From Berkiella_A sp050252335 (GTDB lineage Bacteria; Pseudomonadota; Gammaproteobacteria; Berkiellales; Berkiellaceae): DNA of 31,739 nucleotides. The translations under genes were made by a program, and so were the position numbers. Positions 6,720 to 15,325 of the stretch are shown here, in pieces (the stretch's first letter is position 1; the number at the start of each line of letters is the position of its first letter). The stretch is taken from assembly GCA_050252335.1 (NCBI GenBank), contig JBFWLB010000033.1:1-31739 (forward strand), read 5' to 3'. A model generated the notes under the pieces. That model was not told where the DNA came from, did no database searches, and worked only from the letters and a program-made list of their open reading frames with translations.

Positions 6720-7466
6720 GTGAATATAAAAAAAATAATAGGGATGACTTGTTCTGCATTATTATTCCCTTATGCTGCACATGCTGATTTGAAGTCAAAT
6801 TGGCTATTAGGTCTTTCTGGTGGCTATGTTTATCAAGATGGTGAGCTTCATAGTAATCTTGATTATACAAATATCTTACCGCCCGGCATTTTTAAAACTT
6901 ACTTTGATAACAATCTCAATAGTAACAGTGCTATTGGTGGTATCTTCGGTGGATATCAAATGAACTGCCAAGATTGGATCTTTGGTTTAGAATTGAGTGT
7001 GGATGCTCACGACTTAGATTTTGTACAATCCTTTGCAATTGCAGACAGATTTGGCGTACGAGGTTGGGCAGGTGTAACCGAATATGAGAAGGGTACCTCT
7101 GTTGCCTTGAGCACTCGGCTTGCTTATCACGTGACGCCTTATGTCATACCCTTTATTCGTTTAGGGGTAGACACGAGTAAGGATGAACTCCGAGTGAGTT
7201 ATCGAGGCGCCCCTGAATATCCTGGTCAATATACAACAACAGATGGAAAACGCGTGTATCGATTATTGGCAGGTTTTGGCTTAGAATCTGTGGTTCCTTA
7301 TTTGTGCTTCTTGACAGCAAGACTTGAATATAATTTCCTTTCGAGTGGAAAAAACTTACATTCACAAGGCTTAATCATTGATAATCTGACAAATCCCTTT
7401 TTTATCAATGATGCAGCACCGAAATTTCATACTTGGAAGTTTTCTGCCGTGTGGAATTTTGGATAA
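6720..7466 (+). CDS. Outer-membrane beta-barrel protein (OmpA-like/opacity-type 8-stranded barrel)
   Basis: A 248-aa protein starting at GTG with AAAGGA seven bases upstream. The N-terminal signal peptide (KKIIGMTCSALLFPYAAHA) ends in AHA before DLKSNW. The rest alternates hydrophobic and polar residues with aromatic girdles typical of small barrels: WLLGLSGGYVYQDG, AIGGIFGGYQMN, WIFGLELSVDAH, TSVALSTRLAYHV, VIPFIRLGVD, RVYRLLAGFGLE, CFLTARLEYNF and finally HTWKFSAVWNFG. Length and pattern fit the OMP_b-brl family (Legionella and Coxiella surface proteins are similar). It probably shares the Fur-controlled transcript of the 81-aa gene. It lacks a TonB box or plug and is therefore not a siderophore receptor. 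Confidence 0.85.
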   Translation: MNIKKIIGMTCSALLFPYAAHADLKSNWLLGLSGGYVYQDGELHSNLDYTNILPPGIFKTYFDNNLNSNSAIGGIFGGYQMNCQDWIFGLELSVDAHDLDFVQSFAIADRFGVRGWAGVTEYEKGTSVALSTRLAYHVTPYVIPFIRLGVDTSKDELRVSYRGAPEYPGQYTTTDGKRVYRLLAGFGLESVVPYLCFLTARLEYNFLSSGKNLHSQGLIIDNLTNPFFINDAAPKFHTWKFSAVWNFG

Positions 7467-7486
7467 TAATGATGTTGAGAAGAATA

Positions 7487-7660
7487 GAGGCTGTCTCAAA
7501 AATAGTAATTTTTCGTTCAGTCAATACGCGGACTCTTTGAGCAGCTCAGTTTACAGATGTTAGAGAGTAAGAGTGGGGGGAGGTTTAAGGGATGAACCTA
7601 AATCCCCCTTGAGCAATTTAAGTCCGTATCCCTTATAAAGTCCCGTTTTTTATTGGAATT
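7487..7660. repeat. Intergenic remnant: IS-end-like motif and dispersed AAATCCCCCTTG repeat
   Basis: GAGGCTGTCTCAAAAATAG (7487-7505) resembles a terminal inverted repeat seen in several IS families, but no partner end or transposase is present. At 7599-7611 the 13-mer TAAATCCCCCTTG recurs exactly at 22775-22787. A related inverted sequence (GATTTAAGGGGGAA) lies near 8677-8690. These look like copies of a short dispersed repeat. Confidence 0.4.
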
Positions 7661-7667
7661 TATAGTA

Positions 7668-8576
7668 TTAAGAATACAGCTCTTCCACAAAAATTTTCTG
7701 TTGTTTAATCTGGGTATCACCCGTAACATCACGCCATTTTATGCTGGCAATTTCTCGTGCATGATGGCTGGTTTGATATCTAAAATGAGGATTCGGATCC
7801 TCAACGACCTTAGCAATTAATTCTGCTACTTCTTCGGGGGGTTGTCCTTCTATAAGACGCTTGGTTAGATAGCGTTGAAGGTTATTTGCTAATTTATCAT
7901 AGTCTTCAACAACGCTCTTTTCTGCAAGTACAGAATGACTCGCCCAGTTGGTATACACGGTGCCAGGCTCAATAACGCTCACTTTGATATTCCAATGAGA
8001 TACTTCGCTTGCCAATGCTTCAGAAATAGCTTCCATTGCAAATTTACTAGCCGCGTAAGTACCAAGACCAGGAATAGCCCGCATACCTGAGGTGCTGCTG
8101 ACGTTAATAATATGACCTTGCTTATTTTCGCGCATGGTGGGTAAGACTGCTTGCGTCAGCATAACAGGCCCATAAACATTTACTTCAAACTGACGTTGAA
8201 TTTCTTCTTTACTGACTGCTTCTTGAGCACCGATTAAGCCATAACCTGCGTTGTTGATGAGCACATCTATGCTAGGCTGTTCTGTCAAAATATTATCTAC
8301 GACTTGTTGAATATCAAATTCATTTGTAACGTCTAATTTTAAAACATGTACATTGGGATAGGCTTTAAAGGTTGTATCATTGATTGATTGATCGGTTGCC
8401 CATACTTGCCAACCTTTTTGTGCAAAGGCTTGAGCAGTTGCTTTACCAATGCCATCAAATGCGCCAGTAATAAGGACTGTTTTTTCTGGCTGACTTGGAT
8501 TTATTCTTGCTGTTAGATGAGAAAAGGGCAGACTACACAATAAAGTCGATACAAAAATGAATTTTACAAATTTCAT
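7668..8576 (-). CDS. Short-chain dehydrogenase/reductase with N-terminal signal peptide
   Basis: A classical SDR of 302 aa. It has the cofactor motif TGAFDGIG (TGxxxGIG), DVTNEFD (adenine site), NNAG, the catalytic Ser in INVSSTSG and the YAASK active-site Tyr/Lys. EPGTVYTNW follows, as in retinol-dehydrogenase-like SDRs. The NAD(P)H-dependent substrate is unknown. The unusual part is the start: MKFVKFIFVSTLLCSLPFSHLTARI reads as an export signal or membrane anchor placed directly before the Rossmann fold. Cytosolic SDRs lack this. Either the enzyme is exported or membrane-tethered, or the true start is further downstream; however, no Met lies between the signal and the cofactor motif. It is transcribed alone. 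Confidence 0.88.
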   Translation of the reverse strand: MKFVKFIFVSTLLCSLPFSHLTARINPSQPEKTVLITGAFDGIGKATAQAFAQKGWQVWATDQSINDTTFKAYPNVHVLKLDVTNEFDIQQVVDNILTEQPSIDVLINNAGYGLIGAQEAVSKEEIQRQFEVNVYGPVMLTQAVLPTMRENKQGHIINVSSTSGMRAIPGLGTYAASKFAMEAISEALASEVSHWNIKVSVIEPGTVYTNWASHSVLAEKSVVEDYDKLANNLQRYLTKRLIEGQPPEEVAELIAKVVEDPNPHFRYQTSHHAREIASIKWRDVTGDTQIKQQKIFVEELYS

Positions 8577-8752
8577 GCGAACATCCCATGTAAGTTAGAA
8601 AATATGCTACATCCACAAGGCTGAAAATTTACCTAAAGCGATACCGGCTCATGCATGAATTCTCCCCTGCCTATGGGATTTAAGGGGGAAGTGTACCTGA
8701 AGCCTATATCAAAGCGCTACTCAAGTTTATACAAAAGGGGCGTTTTGATCTT

Positions 8753-9436
8753 TTATGATGATTTCTCTGCAAGGATAGCTTCAATCATTTCTAGTGTTGC
8801 GGCTAAAGCTTGTTTGCGATCGGTATTTGTAGCAGTTGACAAGCTATCATCTTTTATCATTTTCCGAATGTGCTCTAGTTGTTCAATAGTCATTTCACTA
8901 TAACGTAATTGCGACATTTCTTGAGGGGAGCCTTGTATGCAATCCATACTTAATCGATCGGTGATCAGCTTGCCGTTAATATGATCGATTTCATGCTGTA
9001 GTACGCGCGCAGTAAAGCCTTCTGCTATTTCAGAGATAAAGTTACCGTTTGTTAAGAAAGCGGTATAGTGAATCTTATCATAGCGAGGCACTTTACCAGT
9101 AAGTTTTTCAACTGAGAAACATCCTTCCCAGTCATATACGCATTGAGCATCTGTTGTGGGTGTATATTGTGGATTGATTAGAACTGTTGTAGGAACGACT
9201 TTAGCATTTTTTCGGATGAATGCTGCCTTTTGTGAAATGCCGTACACAATAATTTTCTTGGCGACACCCACTTGAGGTGCGGCTAAGCCTACGCCATTTA
9301 GCTGTAGGAAGGTATTTTTTAAGTTTTCGATAAAAGTGATATCTTGTTCTGAGAGTGGGAAAATAACTGCTTGAGCTTCTGATCGTAATACTTCAGGATG
9401 TGGTCCATGCTCTATTGTTACAACATCTAATGGCAT
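8753..9436 (-). CDS. def: Peptide deformylase
   Basis: Removes the N-formyl group from nascent proteins. All three metal-site motifs are present. Motif I is GVGLAAPQVG, motif II is EGCFS (Cys metal ligand; the usual form is EGCLS) and motif III is QHEIDHINGKL (HExxH, both His ligands and the catalytic Glu). The protein is 227 aa, longer than the usual 165-180, because about 50 residues follow the core (MSQLRYSEMTIEQLEHIRKM...). This tail is helical. The gene stands alone and is not linked to fmt, so it may be a secondary deformylase. It is divergent from the HDAC-family gene. Confidence 0.93.
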   Translation of the reverse strand: MPLDVVTIEHGPHPEVLRSEAQAVIFPLSEQDITFIENLKNTFLQLNGVGLAAPQVGVAKKIIVYGISQKAAFIRKNAKVVPTTVLINPQYTPTTDAQCVYDWEGCFSVEKLTGKVPRYDKIHYTAFLTNGNFISEIAEGFTARVLQHEIDHINGKLITDRLSMDCIQGSPQEMSQLRYSEMTIEQLEHIRKMIKDDSLSTATNTDRKQALAATLEMIEAILAEKSS

Positions 9437-9540
9437 AACATAACTAACTTAAAAATGGATAATAATTGGCTAGTATAGCATAGAGAAAGTAGAATTCAGG
9501 CTTAACAAAATTAAGGTTTCAGACTCAATTTAAGAAAACT

Positions 9541-10458
9541 ATGGCAATTACTCTTTTTTACCATCCTATCTTTTTAGAACACGAAATGGGGTTAGGGCAT
9601 CCTGAACGGCCTCAACGACTAGAGCTCATTATTAGCTCTTTGCACCAATTGCAATGGCATGATGAACTCCTATGGCAAACACCCCATATGATTTTGAAAG
9701 AAGATCTGTTGCGTGTGCATAATGAAGAATACATAAATAGCGTATTTGCAGCCTCTCCCAAAGAAGGGTATTACTATTTTGATGGGGATACAGCAATGAA
9801 TCCTCTCACACTGGAGGCAGCATGCTTTGCCGCGGGTAGTGTTAAAGATGCGGTGAAAGCTGTAATGGATAAGCAAACAAAACGAGCTACTTGTTTGGTA
9901 AGACCGCCTGGTCATCACGCAGAGCCTGATAGAGCAATGGGTTTTTGTTTTTTTAATAATGTTGCTGTCGGTGCTGCATTTGCATTGGATGTCTATAAAT
10001 TAGAGCGCATTGCCATTATTGATTTTGATGTCCATCATGGTAATGGTACAGAAAAGATGTTTCGAGATGATCCACGCGTATTTTATTGGTCATCTTTTCA
10101 ACATCCCTTTTATCCAGGAGTTGAACTGGATAAGCAACCCTCTCATTTTCATTTTCATCCACTTGCAGCAGGTAGTGGTAGTGAAGCCTTTCATGATTTA
10201 GTAGACAATCATCTTGTGGGTGCCTTAGAAGCCTTTGCGCCCCAGTTGATTTTTATTTCTGCTGGTTTTGATGCGCATCGTAAAGATCCTCTTGCAGAAT
10301 TATTTCTCGTACAAAAAGATTATTTTTATGTTACGGATAAAATTGTAAAAATTGCAGAAAAAGTGTGTGAAGGTAAAGTAATTTCGACGCTTGAAGGTGG
10401 TTATCATTTAAAAGCTTTGTCACATTGCTTTGCTGCGCATTTAAAAGCAATGCGTTAA
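9541..10458 (+). CDS. Histone-deacetylase-family amidohydrolase (class II HDAC-like)
   Basis: A zinc-dependent deacetylase of the arginase/HDAC fold, 305 aa. Key motifs are HPERPQRLE near the N-terminus, RPPGHHAEPDRAMGFCFFNN (the HH charge relay), IIDFDVHHGNGT (Asp and His zinc ligands), SAGFDAHRKDPLA (second Asp ligand) and LEGGYHL (transition-state Tyr). Bacterial homologues act on acetylated polyamines or proteins or are of unknown role. Nothing here (no signal peptide, no nuclear localisation stretch) shows that it reaches a host. The catalytic set is complete. Confidence 0.93.
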   Translation: MAITLFYHPIFLEHEMGLGHPERPQRLELIISSLHQLQWHDELLWQTPHMILKEDLLRVHNEEYINSVFAASPKEGYYYFDGDTAMNPLTLEAACFAAGSVKDAVKAVMDKQTKRATCLVRPPGHHAEPDRAMGFCFFNNVAVGAAFALDVYKLERIAIIDFDVHHGNGTEKMFRDDPRVFYWSSFQHPFYPGVELDKQPSHFHFHPLAAGSGSEAFHDLVDNHLVGALEAFAPQLIFISAGFDAHRKDPLAELFLVQKDYFYVTDKIVKIAEKVCEGKVISTLEGGYHLKALSHCFAAHLKAMR

Positions 10459-10489
10459 TGTGAATAATTTCTAAGTAAATTATTCACAT
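10458..10489. terminator. Bidirectional terminator-like hairpin between convergent genes
   Basis: A 13-bp perfect but AT-rich stem (ATGTGAATAATTT / AAATTATTCACAT, loop CTAAGT) begins at the HDAC-family stop and lies 16 nt beyond the end of the convergent gene. The following CCTTTAATTT is a weak U tract. Confidence 0.6.
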
Positions 10490-10504
10490 CCTTTAATTTA
10501 TGTG

Positions 10505-12049
10505 CTAAAGGCCAAATTGCCTATAAGATTTTTCCTGTTTATCTTCTTTCAATGAATCTTTTATTATTAAGCTAAAGATCTGAGTAAGCGCTTCATCAAA
10601 AGAAGTTATGATAGGCTCAAGAGGTTGGTCAGCGTTGGCCGATTGTGTTTTAGGGAAAATTGTGGTTGATGGCATAATCTGTTTCGAAATCCTATCTATT
10701 GCTTGTTCAAGATCGTCGACGTTGGTTAATGATTTTTTGATATCTTGAATGATGTCTGATAATTTTCCTTGCTCGTCTTCATAATGTTCTTGCAAATTAT
10801 CCAAAAGTTTTGCTGAAGCATTGCTCAAAGTTACTCTGGGTTGTATGAAAGATGCCTCAGTATCGGGTAGAATTATTTTTGATTTTTTTTCTTCAAAGTT
10901 AGGGGTAAAAGATGGATTTAATGGGGATGATTTTTTCTTTGTAGATGATTTTCTTTTTTTATTATTAGATTTCGCAATTATTAGTGTTGACTCTAGCTTT
11001 TCTATGGTTTTTTTGAGTTTCTGAGCCTCTATTATTTTAGAGTTCAAGATATTGTTTGTATTTATTATGATGCTAGTAATTGTTTTGAAATCATCTATGA
11101 TGTCTTGAATTGGTTGATTTTTAGTATTTTGAAAATTATTCTGGTGTTCTTGTGCTGCTGTTTTTATCGCTTTTTCATTTAGTGCAAGTCCATTAATCTT
11201 ATAACTTGTGACTGTATATTCAACAAACATTAAATCTAGACTCTTCTGGTGACACATGGCGCTAGAAATTTCATGTTGGTTCTTGATGAAAAGAGTATGA
11301 GTGAAATTTTTTAATTCATTTTCTACCTCATTTCTATCTAAGCGCTCATTTGAAAATTCATTCACGAGCGTAATAGCTTTTTGATCAATTTCTCTAATTA
11401 AATTTTGATTTAATACCTCTATGTCTTGTGCAAAATATTTTTGAATAATCTCAATAATAAGTATATCTTCATATTTTTTAAAATCTTCTGCCTTGATAAT
11501 GATGGCTTCACTAAAAAGACTTGGAAAATGTTCATTTAAAGCATTGTTTACTGCACTGATGATGAATCTGTTTTTTTGAAGGAGGTCTAATTTTTGTGTC
11601 TCTGCTTGTTCAACTGCATTTTTATGAGATTTTTGAACAGCAATGTTAATGTTATTAAATATTGAATCATAGAGGGAGTGTGCCTCCTCACGTAATTTGT
11701 TTTTTTCTTCTTGAATTTTAGAGGAAATTATTTTTCTTTTTTCATTTGCGTTAAGGTCTTGGGTGTCTAAGGACTGCATGAGAGATGTAGAGCGCTCTTT
11801 TATATTTTTTTCAATAAAATTTTTGATTGCGTTTGATTGTGCTTCAAAAATTTTATTATTGATCGTTTCTAGGCAAGCATTGAATTGTATTGCATGAATA
11901 TCAATTCCATATTGCTTATTGAGGAAAGCATATCTATCTTGCAATTGTTGTGAGGATGCTGCGCAGGTTAATATTATTTTGATACGTTTTAATGCATTCC
12001 CTGGTTCATTGCCATAATCACTTATTTTCTTTTTTTTATAATGAAGCAT
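10505..12049 (-). CDS. Large coiled-coil protein of unknown function (candidate effector)
   Basis: 514 aa, highly charged and Asn/Lys-rich, with long predicted coiled coils (about residues 50-350, for example EKRKIISSKIQEEKNKLREEAH and KIIEAQKLKKTIEKLESTL). A basic patch NNKKRKSSTKKKS near residue 365-378 could act as a nuclear localisation signal in a host. There is no signal peptide or membrane segment and no family I recognise. The ATG at 12049 has AGGTG at good spacing. It is the last gene of a four-gene minus-strand block and may have its own promoter in the 73-nt gap (TATAAT at 12096-12101). Secretion by a Dot/Icm-type system is inference from context and composition; the C-terminus (KEDKQEKSYRQFGL) is compatible but not decisive. 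Confidence 0.7.
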   Translation of the reverse strand: MLHYKKKKISDYGNEPGNALKRIKIILTCAASSQQLQDRYAFLNKQYGIDIHAIQFNACLETINNKIFEAQSNAIKNFIEKNIKERSTSLMQSLDTQDLNANEKRKIISSKIQEEKNKLREEAHSLYDSIFNNINIAVQKSHKNAVEQAETQKLDLLQKNRFIISAVNNALNEHFPSLFSEAIIIKAEDFKKYEDILIIEIIQKYFAQDIEVLNQNLIREIDQKAITLVNEFSNERLDRNEVENELKNFTHTLFIKNQHEISSAMCHQKSLDLMFVEYTVTSYKINGLALNEKAIKTAAQEHQNNFQNTKNQPIQDIIDDFKTITSIIINTNNILNSKIIEAQKLKKTIEKLESTLIIAKSNNKKRKSSTKKKSSPLNPSFTPNFEEKKSKIILPDTEASFIQPRVTLSNASAKLLDNLQEHYEDEQGKLSDIIQDIKKSLTNVDDLEQAIDRISKQIMPSTTIFPKTQSANADQPLEPIITSFDEALTQIFSLIIKDSLKEDKQEKSYRQFGL

Positions 12050-12095
12050 GACACCGCACCTATCTTTTATGTTTAAAAGCCAATTTGCTTAGTAT

Positions 12096-12101
12096 ATTAT
12101 A
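12096..12101 (-). promoter_or_regulatory. Possible -10 element for the 514-aa gene
   Basis: TATAAT on the minus strand lies in the 73-nt gap, 46 nt before the ATG. No convincing -35 is present, so the call is weak. Confidence 0.3.
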
Positions 12102-12122
12102 GATTTGAGTCATTAAGCCACA

Positions 12123-14726
12123 TCATGTTTTGAGTTTGTTCTGTACACTTTCCTGTACATCAGCTTTTTGTCGTATTTCTTTAAAATCTTCAATTGCCTT
12201 ACGTTCGTTGATGCCTTTGTTAATACTCCCTGCAGAAGCAACAATCACGCGTTTCATATCTTCCATCAGTGATCCCGCTTTATTTTTTGGATCATTGAAT
12301 TTGGTAGAGTTATTTCTTTGTAAATCCAGAATAGCGCCATAAACGATATGAGCATTCTTATAACCATCTTGAGGATCGGTCAGTGGATATTGACGTGTGA
12401 TTTCAAGTAATTTACTAATACCGTCTAATACTTGAGTATCAGATAAAAGACGATGATTTGATGCTTTCTGTTTTGCTCGGCTGAATAAAGAACTTGCGAT
12501 GTCAGTGGTTTTTGCAGATCGTAAAAAGTCTTTTGCCTCAAGTGCCCTTCCTTTTAAAACGTCGGAAATTGCAGATGCTTCTGTTCTCTTGCGGTCTTTA
12601 GATAGATCGATAGCATCTAATTTAATTATGAGGGAGGGCGCTTGAGCTGCTTGATCTTGTTTGGGAGCTTCATAGATTTTTTGTTCTTGCGATTGATCTC
12701 GTAGCGCTTTTTCTTGTTTTGCATGATCGCTTGGCAGAGCTTTTACCCAACTAGATGGGGGTGGAGGCTGTGGTACTTCTACAGTGCTTTTTGCCTCTAT
12801 TTTTTGCTCGGCGTCTTCTTCATGCTCGAGACTTTCTTCCTCTTTATCTTCCACTTTCTCAGCTTCTAGAGTCTCAGGTTCTGGATCTGATTCTAGCTCT
12901 GATGTCTCAAGCTCTGGTTCTTCTTGTTCTTGCGCTTTAGGTTCTGGCACTTCTGGTTCTTTAAGTTCTTGCATTTCTGGTTCTTGTTCATCAAGTTCTA
13001 CGGTTTCTTCTTCTGCTTTGCTTTCCTCTGCGAGAACTTCGGGTTGAATTGGTTCTGATTCTAGAACAGGCGGATTGTCTCTGGCATCCAATCTTTCTCT
13101 GTAATCACGCTCTTGTTCAAGCTGTGCTTCTTGAATTTTTTTCCTGAGTTGTTCTATCTCAGAAACTTGTTCTTGTTGATTGACGATAGGTTTCGCTAAG
13201 TCTGCTATACGAGCTTGACGCTCTTGTTGTTGCTTCACAAATTCATCGTTTGGTTTAAAATCTTTTTTTGCATCTGCCATGATGATGGTAGCTTTTGCTT
13301 GGCGATCAGCGAGTATGGCTGCTTCTTTTTGAGCCTCTTCTTGCTTTTTGCGTTGTTCATCTAACAGCGCCTGTTTGGCTTCTTGTTCTTGTTGTGCTTG
13401 TGTTTCTTTAAATTTCTTACTCTCCTTGATAACATCAGCTATATTCATAGGTTTAGATGGCTGTTTGGGAGGTTCTGGATTGTCTACTCTTTCCACTTTT
13501 TCTACTTTGCGTAATTGAACACCTCCTAAATTGGGGCCAGGTGGTGGCGGCGGAGGTGGCGGTGGTGATGTCACGTTGAGTGGAGGCGGAGGTGGAGGTG
13601 GTGGTGGCATTGATATTGAGGGGGTATCATTTTCAGGCTGTTCAGCTTCTAGCTCTTTGCTTTCAGATTCTGGCTCAGGTTCCGGTAGAACTACTTCAGG
13701 TAAAGGCTTCATTTGAGAGGCTTGTTCTAATTCTTGATATAGTTTTGCAACTTGTTGTAAATGTGCTAATTGTTGCTTTTGTTGTTCTATGGCACTTGTT
13801 TGTGCAGAGACTAAGCCTTCTAAGGAGGCAATCTGATCATCAGCGGTGAGTAAGAAATCTTTTGCAGCATCAAAATTTGCTTCTAATTCTGCTAGTTTTC
13901 GAGCTTGTCCTCTTAATTCACGGTGTTGTTGGTTTTCTAAGGTTTTTGCTTTAGCATCTAACTCTTTAAGCTGTGCTGCAATGGCTTCTTCATTGGAGAC
14001 ATTACCTGGATTTTTGGCTTCATTTGATGTTGCTTGATGCGTTGTTTGTTGTTCCTTTCTTGGGCCACCACGTTCTCTAATCTGCTGAAGCATAGCTGCC
14101 ATGTCGTTAACAGGTGGTGTGGGCTTTTCTGCATTAGGATCTTTAGAATCTACTTTCCTGAGCTTTGGACCCTGCTGAATTTGTGCAAATATGGCACCTC
14201 TATCGACGACAGGTGCAGGGTTATCGGATTTTGGGGTGATGGGCGTTGTTTTCTGTTGTTTAGGTCCAGGACCTCCTGGTGGTGGAGGTGGTGGGGGTGG
14301 GCCACCAACAGGTGGAGGTGGTGGGCCGCCATTGGATGATTGTGGCTCGTGGAGCTTCGTTTTTGTTTCTGCAGCTCGAATTTGGGCTTCAAGTTTTTTG
14401 ATTTCTGCAGCTGCATCTGCGATTATTTTTTCATTTTGTTTTGATTGCGTTTCTAGTTTTGAAATGATGCTCTGTTTGGCACTTTTGACAACGGCTAAAG
14501 TATTAAGGCGCTCTTCAGCTTCTGAAATCTTAGGTTTCATCTGATCTTGCGCATCTTTCACTTGTTGTAAAAATGCTTCTGTTGCTTCATTGTAAACTTG
14601 AGCAATAGCGCCCTTGTGACCATATTTTCTCTGCTTTATTTCTTCAATTTTGGCTGTGTCTACACGTATGGTTGGGAAAGTGTCTTCTGATTCAGGTCCT
14701 GTATTTGACATAGTACGCTCTTTCAT
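12123..14726 (-). CDS. WH2/polyproline coiled-coil protein, candidate actin-targeting effector
   Basis: 867 aa, with no signal peptide or membrane segment. The order is: a coiled coil (about residues 25-125); a polyproline tract (135-150); a WH2-like motif DRGAIFAQIQQGPKLRKV (175-192), matching the actin-monomer-binding pattern of N-WASP (LLxxIxxGxxLKKV); a second partial WH2-like helix MAAMLQQIRERGGPRKE (209-225); and a coiled coil (245-335). Next come two more proline tracts (373-396), followed by VQLRKVEKVERV (a lone LKKV-type element). A Gln/Glu/Lys-rich coiled coil, an acidic Glu/Pro low-complexity region and a globular-looking tail of about 200 residues complete it. Polyproline beside WH2 is the layout of WASP/WIP and of bacterial nucleators such as RickA. 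A second ATG lies at 14711. Actin binding is predicted from motifs only. Confidence 0.8.
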   Translation of the reverse strand: MKERTMSNTGPESEDTFPTIRVDTAKIEEIKQRKYGHKGAIAQVYNEATEAFLQQVKDAQDQMKPKISEAEERLNTLAVVKSAKQSIISKLETQSKQNEKIIADAAAEIKKLEAQIRAAETKTKLHEPQSSNGGPPPPPVGGPPPPPPPPGGPGPKQQKTTPITPKSDNPAPVVDRGAIFAQIQQGPKLRKVDSKDPNAEKPTPPVNDMAAMLQQIRERGGPRKEQQTTHQATSNEAKNPGNVSNEEAIAAQLKELDAKAKTLENQQHRELRGQARKLAELEANFDAAKDFLLTADDQIASLEGLVSAQTSAIEQQKQQLAHLQQVAKLYQELEQASQMKPLPEVVLPEPEPESESKELEAEQPENDTPSISMPPPPPPPPPLNVTSPPPPPPPPPGPNLGGVQLRKVEKVERVDNPEPPKQPSKPMNIADVIKESKKFKETQAQQEQEAKQALLDEQRKKQEEAQKEAAILADRQAKATIIMADAKKDFKPNDEFVKQQQERQARIADLAKPIVNQQEQVSEIEQLRKKIQEAQLEQERDYRERLDARDNPPVLESEPIQPEVLAEESKAEEETVELDEQEPEMQELKEPEVPEPKAQEQEEPELETSELESDPEPETLEAEKVEDKEEESLEHEEDAEQKIEAKSTVEVPQPPPPSSWVKALPSDHAKQEKALRDQSQEQKIYEAPKQDQAAQAPSLIIKLDAIDLSKDRKRTEASAISDVLKGRALEAKDFLRSAKTTDIASSLFSRAKQKASNHRLLSDTQVLDGISKLLEITRQYPLTDPQDGYKNAHIVYGAILDLQRNNSTKFNDPKNKAGSLMEDMKRVIVASAGSINKGINERKAIEDFKEIRQKADVQESVQNKLKT

Positions 14727-14989
14727 TTAAGAATTACCTTGCTTGGTATAGTGACTCAAACAAAATTAAGAAAGTTCCTTAAACCGTCTAGCGTTTGTAG
14801 CTGCAGAATGTAGTAAAATTAAAAATAATCAAAGATTGACGTTACTATAGTAAGAATTTAGGAGGGAAAGCTACCTTGGTGCAATTTTGTTGTGCTGTAT
14901 ACAGATCCAATTGATTTAAAAAGGCTTGGTATCATGAGATGAGAGGCTGATTTGAGTATGATCAACCTCCTACACTAAAATTTGTAAGA

Positions 14990-15301
14990 TTAAATTTTAT
15001 AACTGCCTTTAGAGACTTTTTCAGCTGTACTCTCTGGATGAATTTCATTTAATTTATCCAGTACTTCTTTGAAACCGCTACGATTATTTAGTACGCATAT
15101 GGCTACTGTTGCTTTGAAATTTTCAATGACTGTAGGTGTCTTTTCTTCAATATAAGCATCGAATGCAATACTTGCATTGTTAACATCTGGCTTCACATAT
15201 CTTAGTTCCTCACCAACAACATGACGTGTTTGGGATGCAAATGCACGAGCTGCGATAGAGTCGATAGTCTTTGGTTTTTTTGAGTTACTGAATTTTAACA
15301 T
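14990..15301 (-). CDS. Small hypothetical protein (103 aa) downstream of the kinase
   Basis: The ATG at 15301 has GAGGA at ideal spacing. It lies 24 nt after the kinase stop, so co-transcription is likely. The sequence (SIAARAFASQTRHVVGEELRYV, YIEEKTPTVIENFKATVAICVLNN, FKEVLDKLNEIHP) looks soluble and helical, with no signal peptide and no motif I recognise. Its place suggests a kinase partner or chaperone-like protein, but nothing in the sequence proves it. Confidence 0.65.
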   Translation of the reverse strand: MLKFSNSKKPKTIDSIAARAFASQTRHVVGEELRYVKPDVNNASIAFDAYIEEKTPTVIENFKATVAICVLNNRSGFKEVLDKLNEIHPESTAEKVSKGSYKI

Positions 15302-15325
15302 TTATGTTTCCTCATCGTTAGTATG

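Noticed and set aside
7487..7505. Complete insertion sequence starting at GAGGCTGTCTCAAAA
   Set aside because: No matching inverted end and no transposase lie nearby; at most it is a solitary remnant.
9541..10458. HDAC-family protein as a nuclear effector acting on host histones
   Set aside because: The family is widespread in bacteria with metabolic roles, and no localisation or secretion signal is visible.
12784..14544. Several plus-strand Ser- or Gly-rich frames
   Set aside because: They are antisense shadows of the Glu/Pro-rich and polyproline codons of the WH2 gene.
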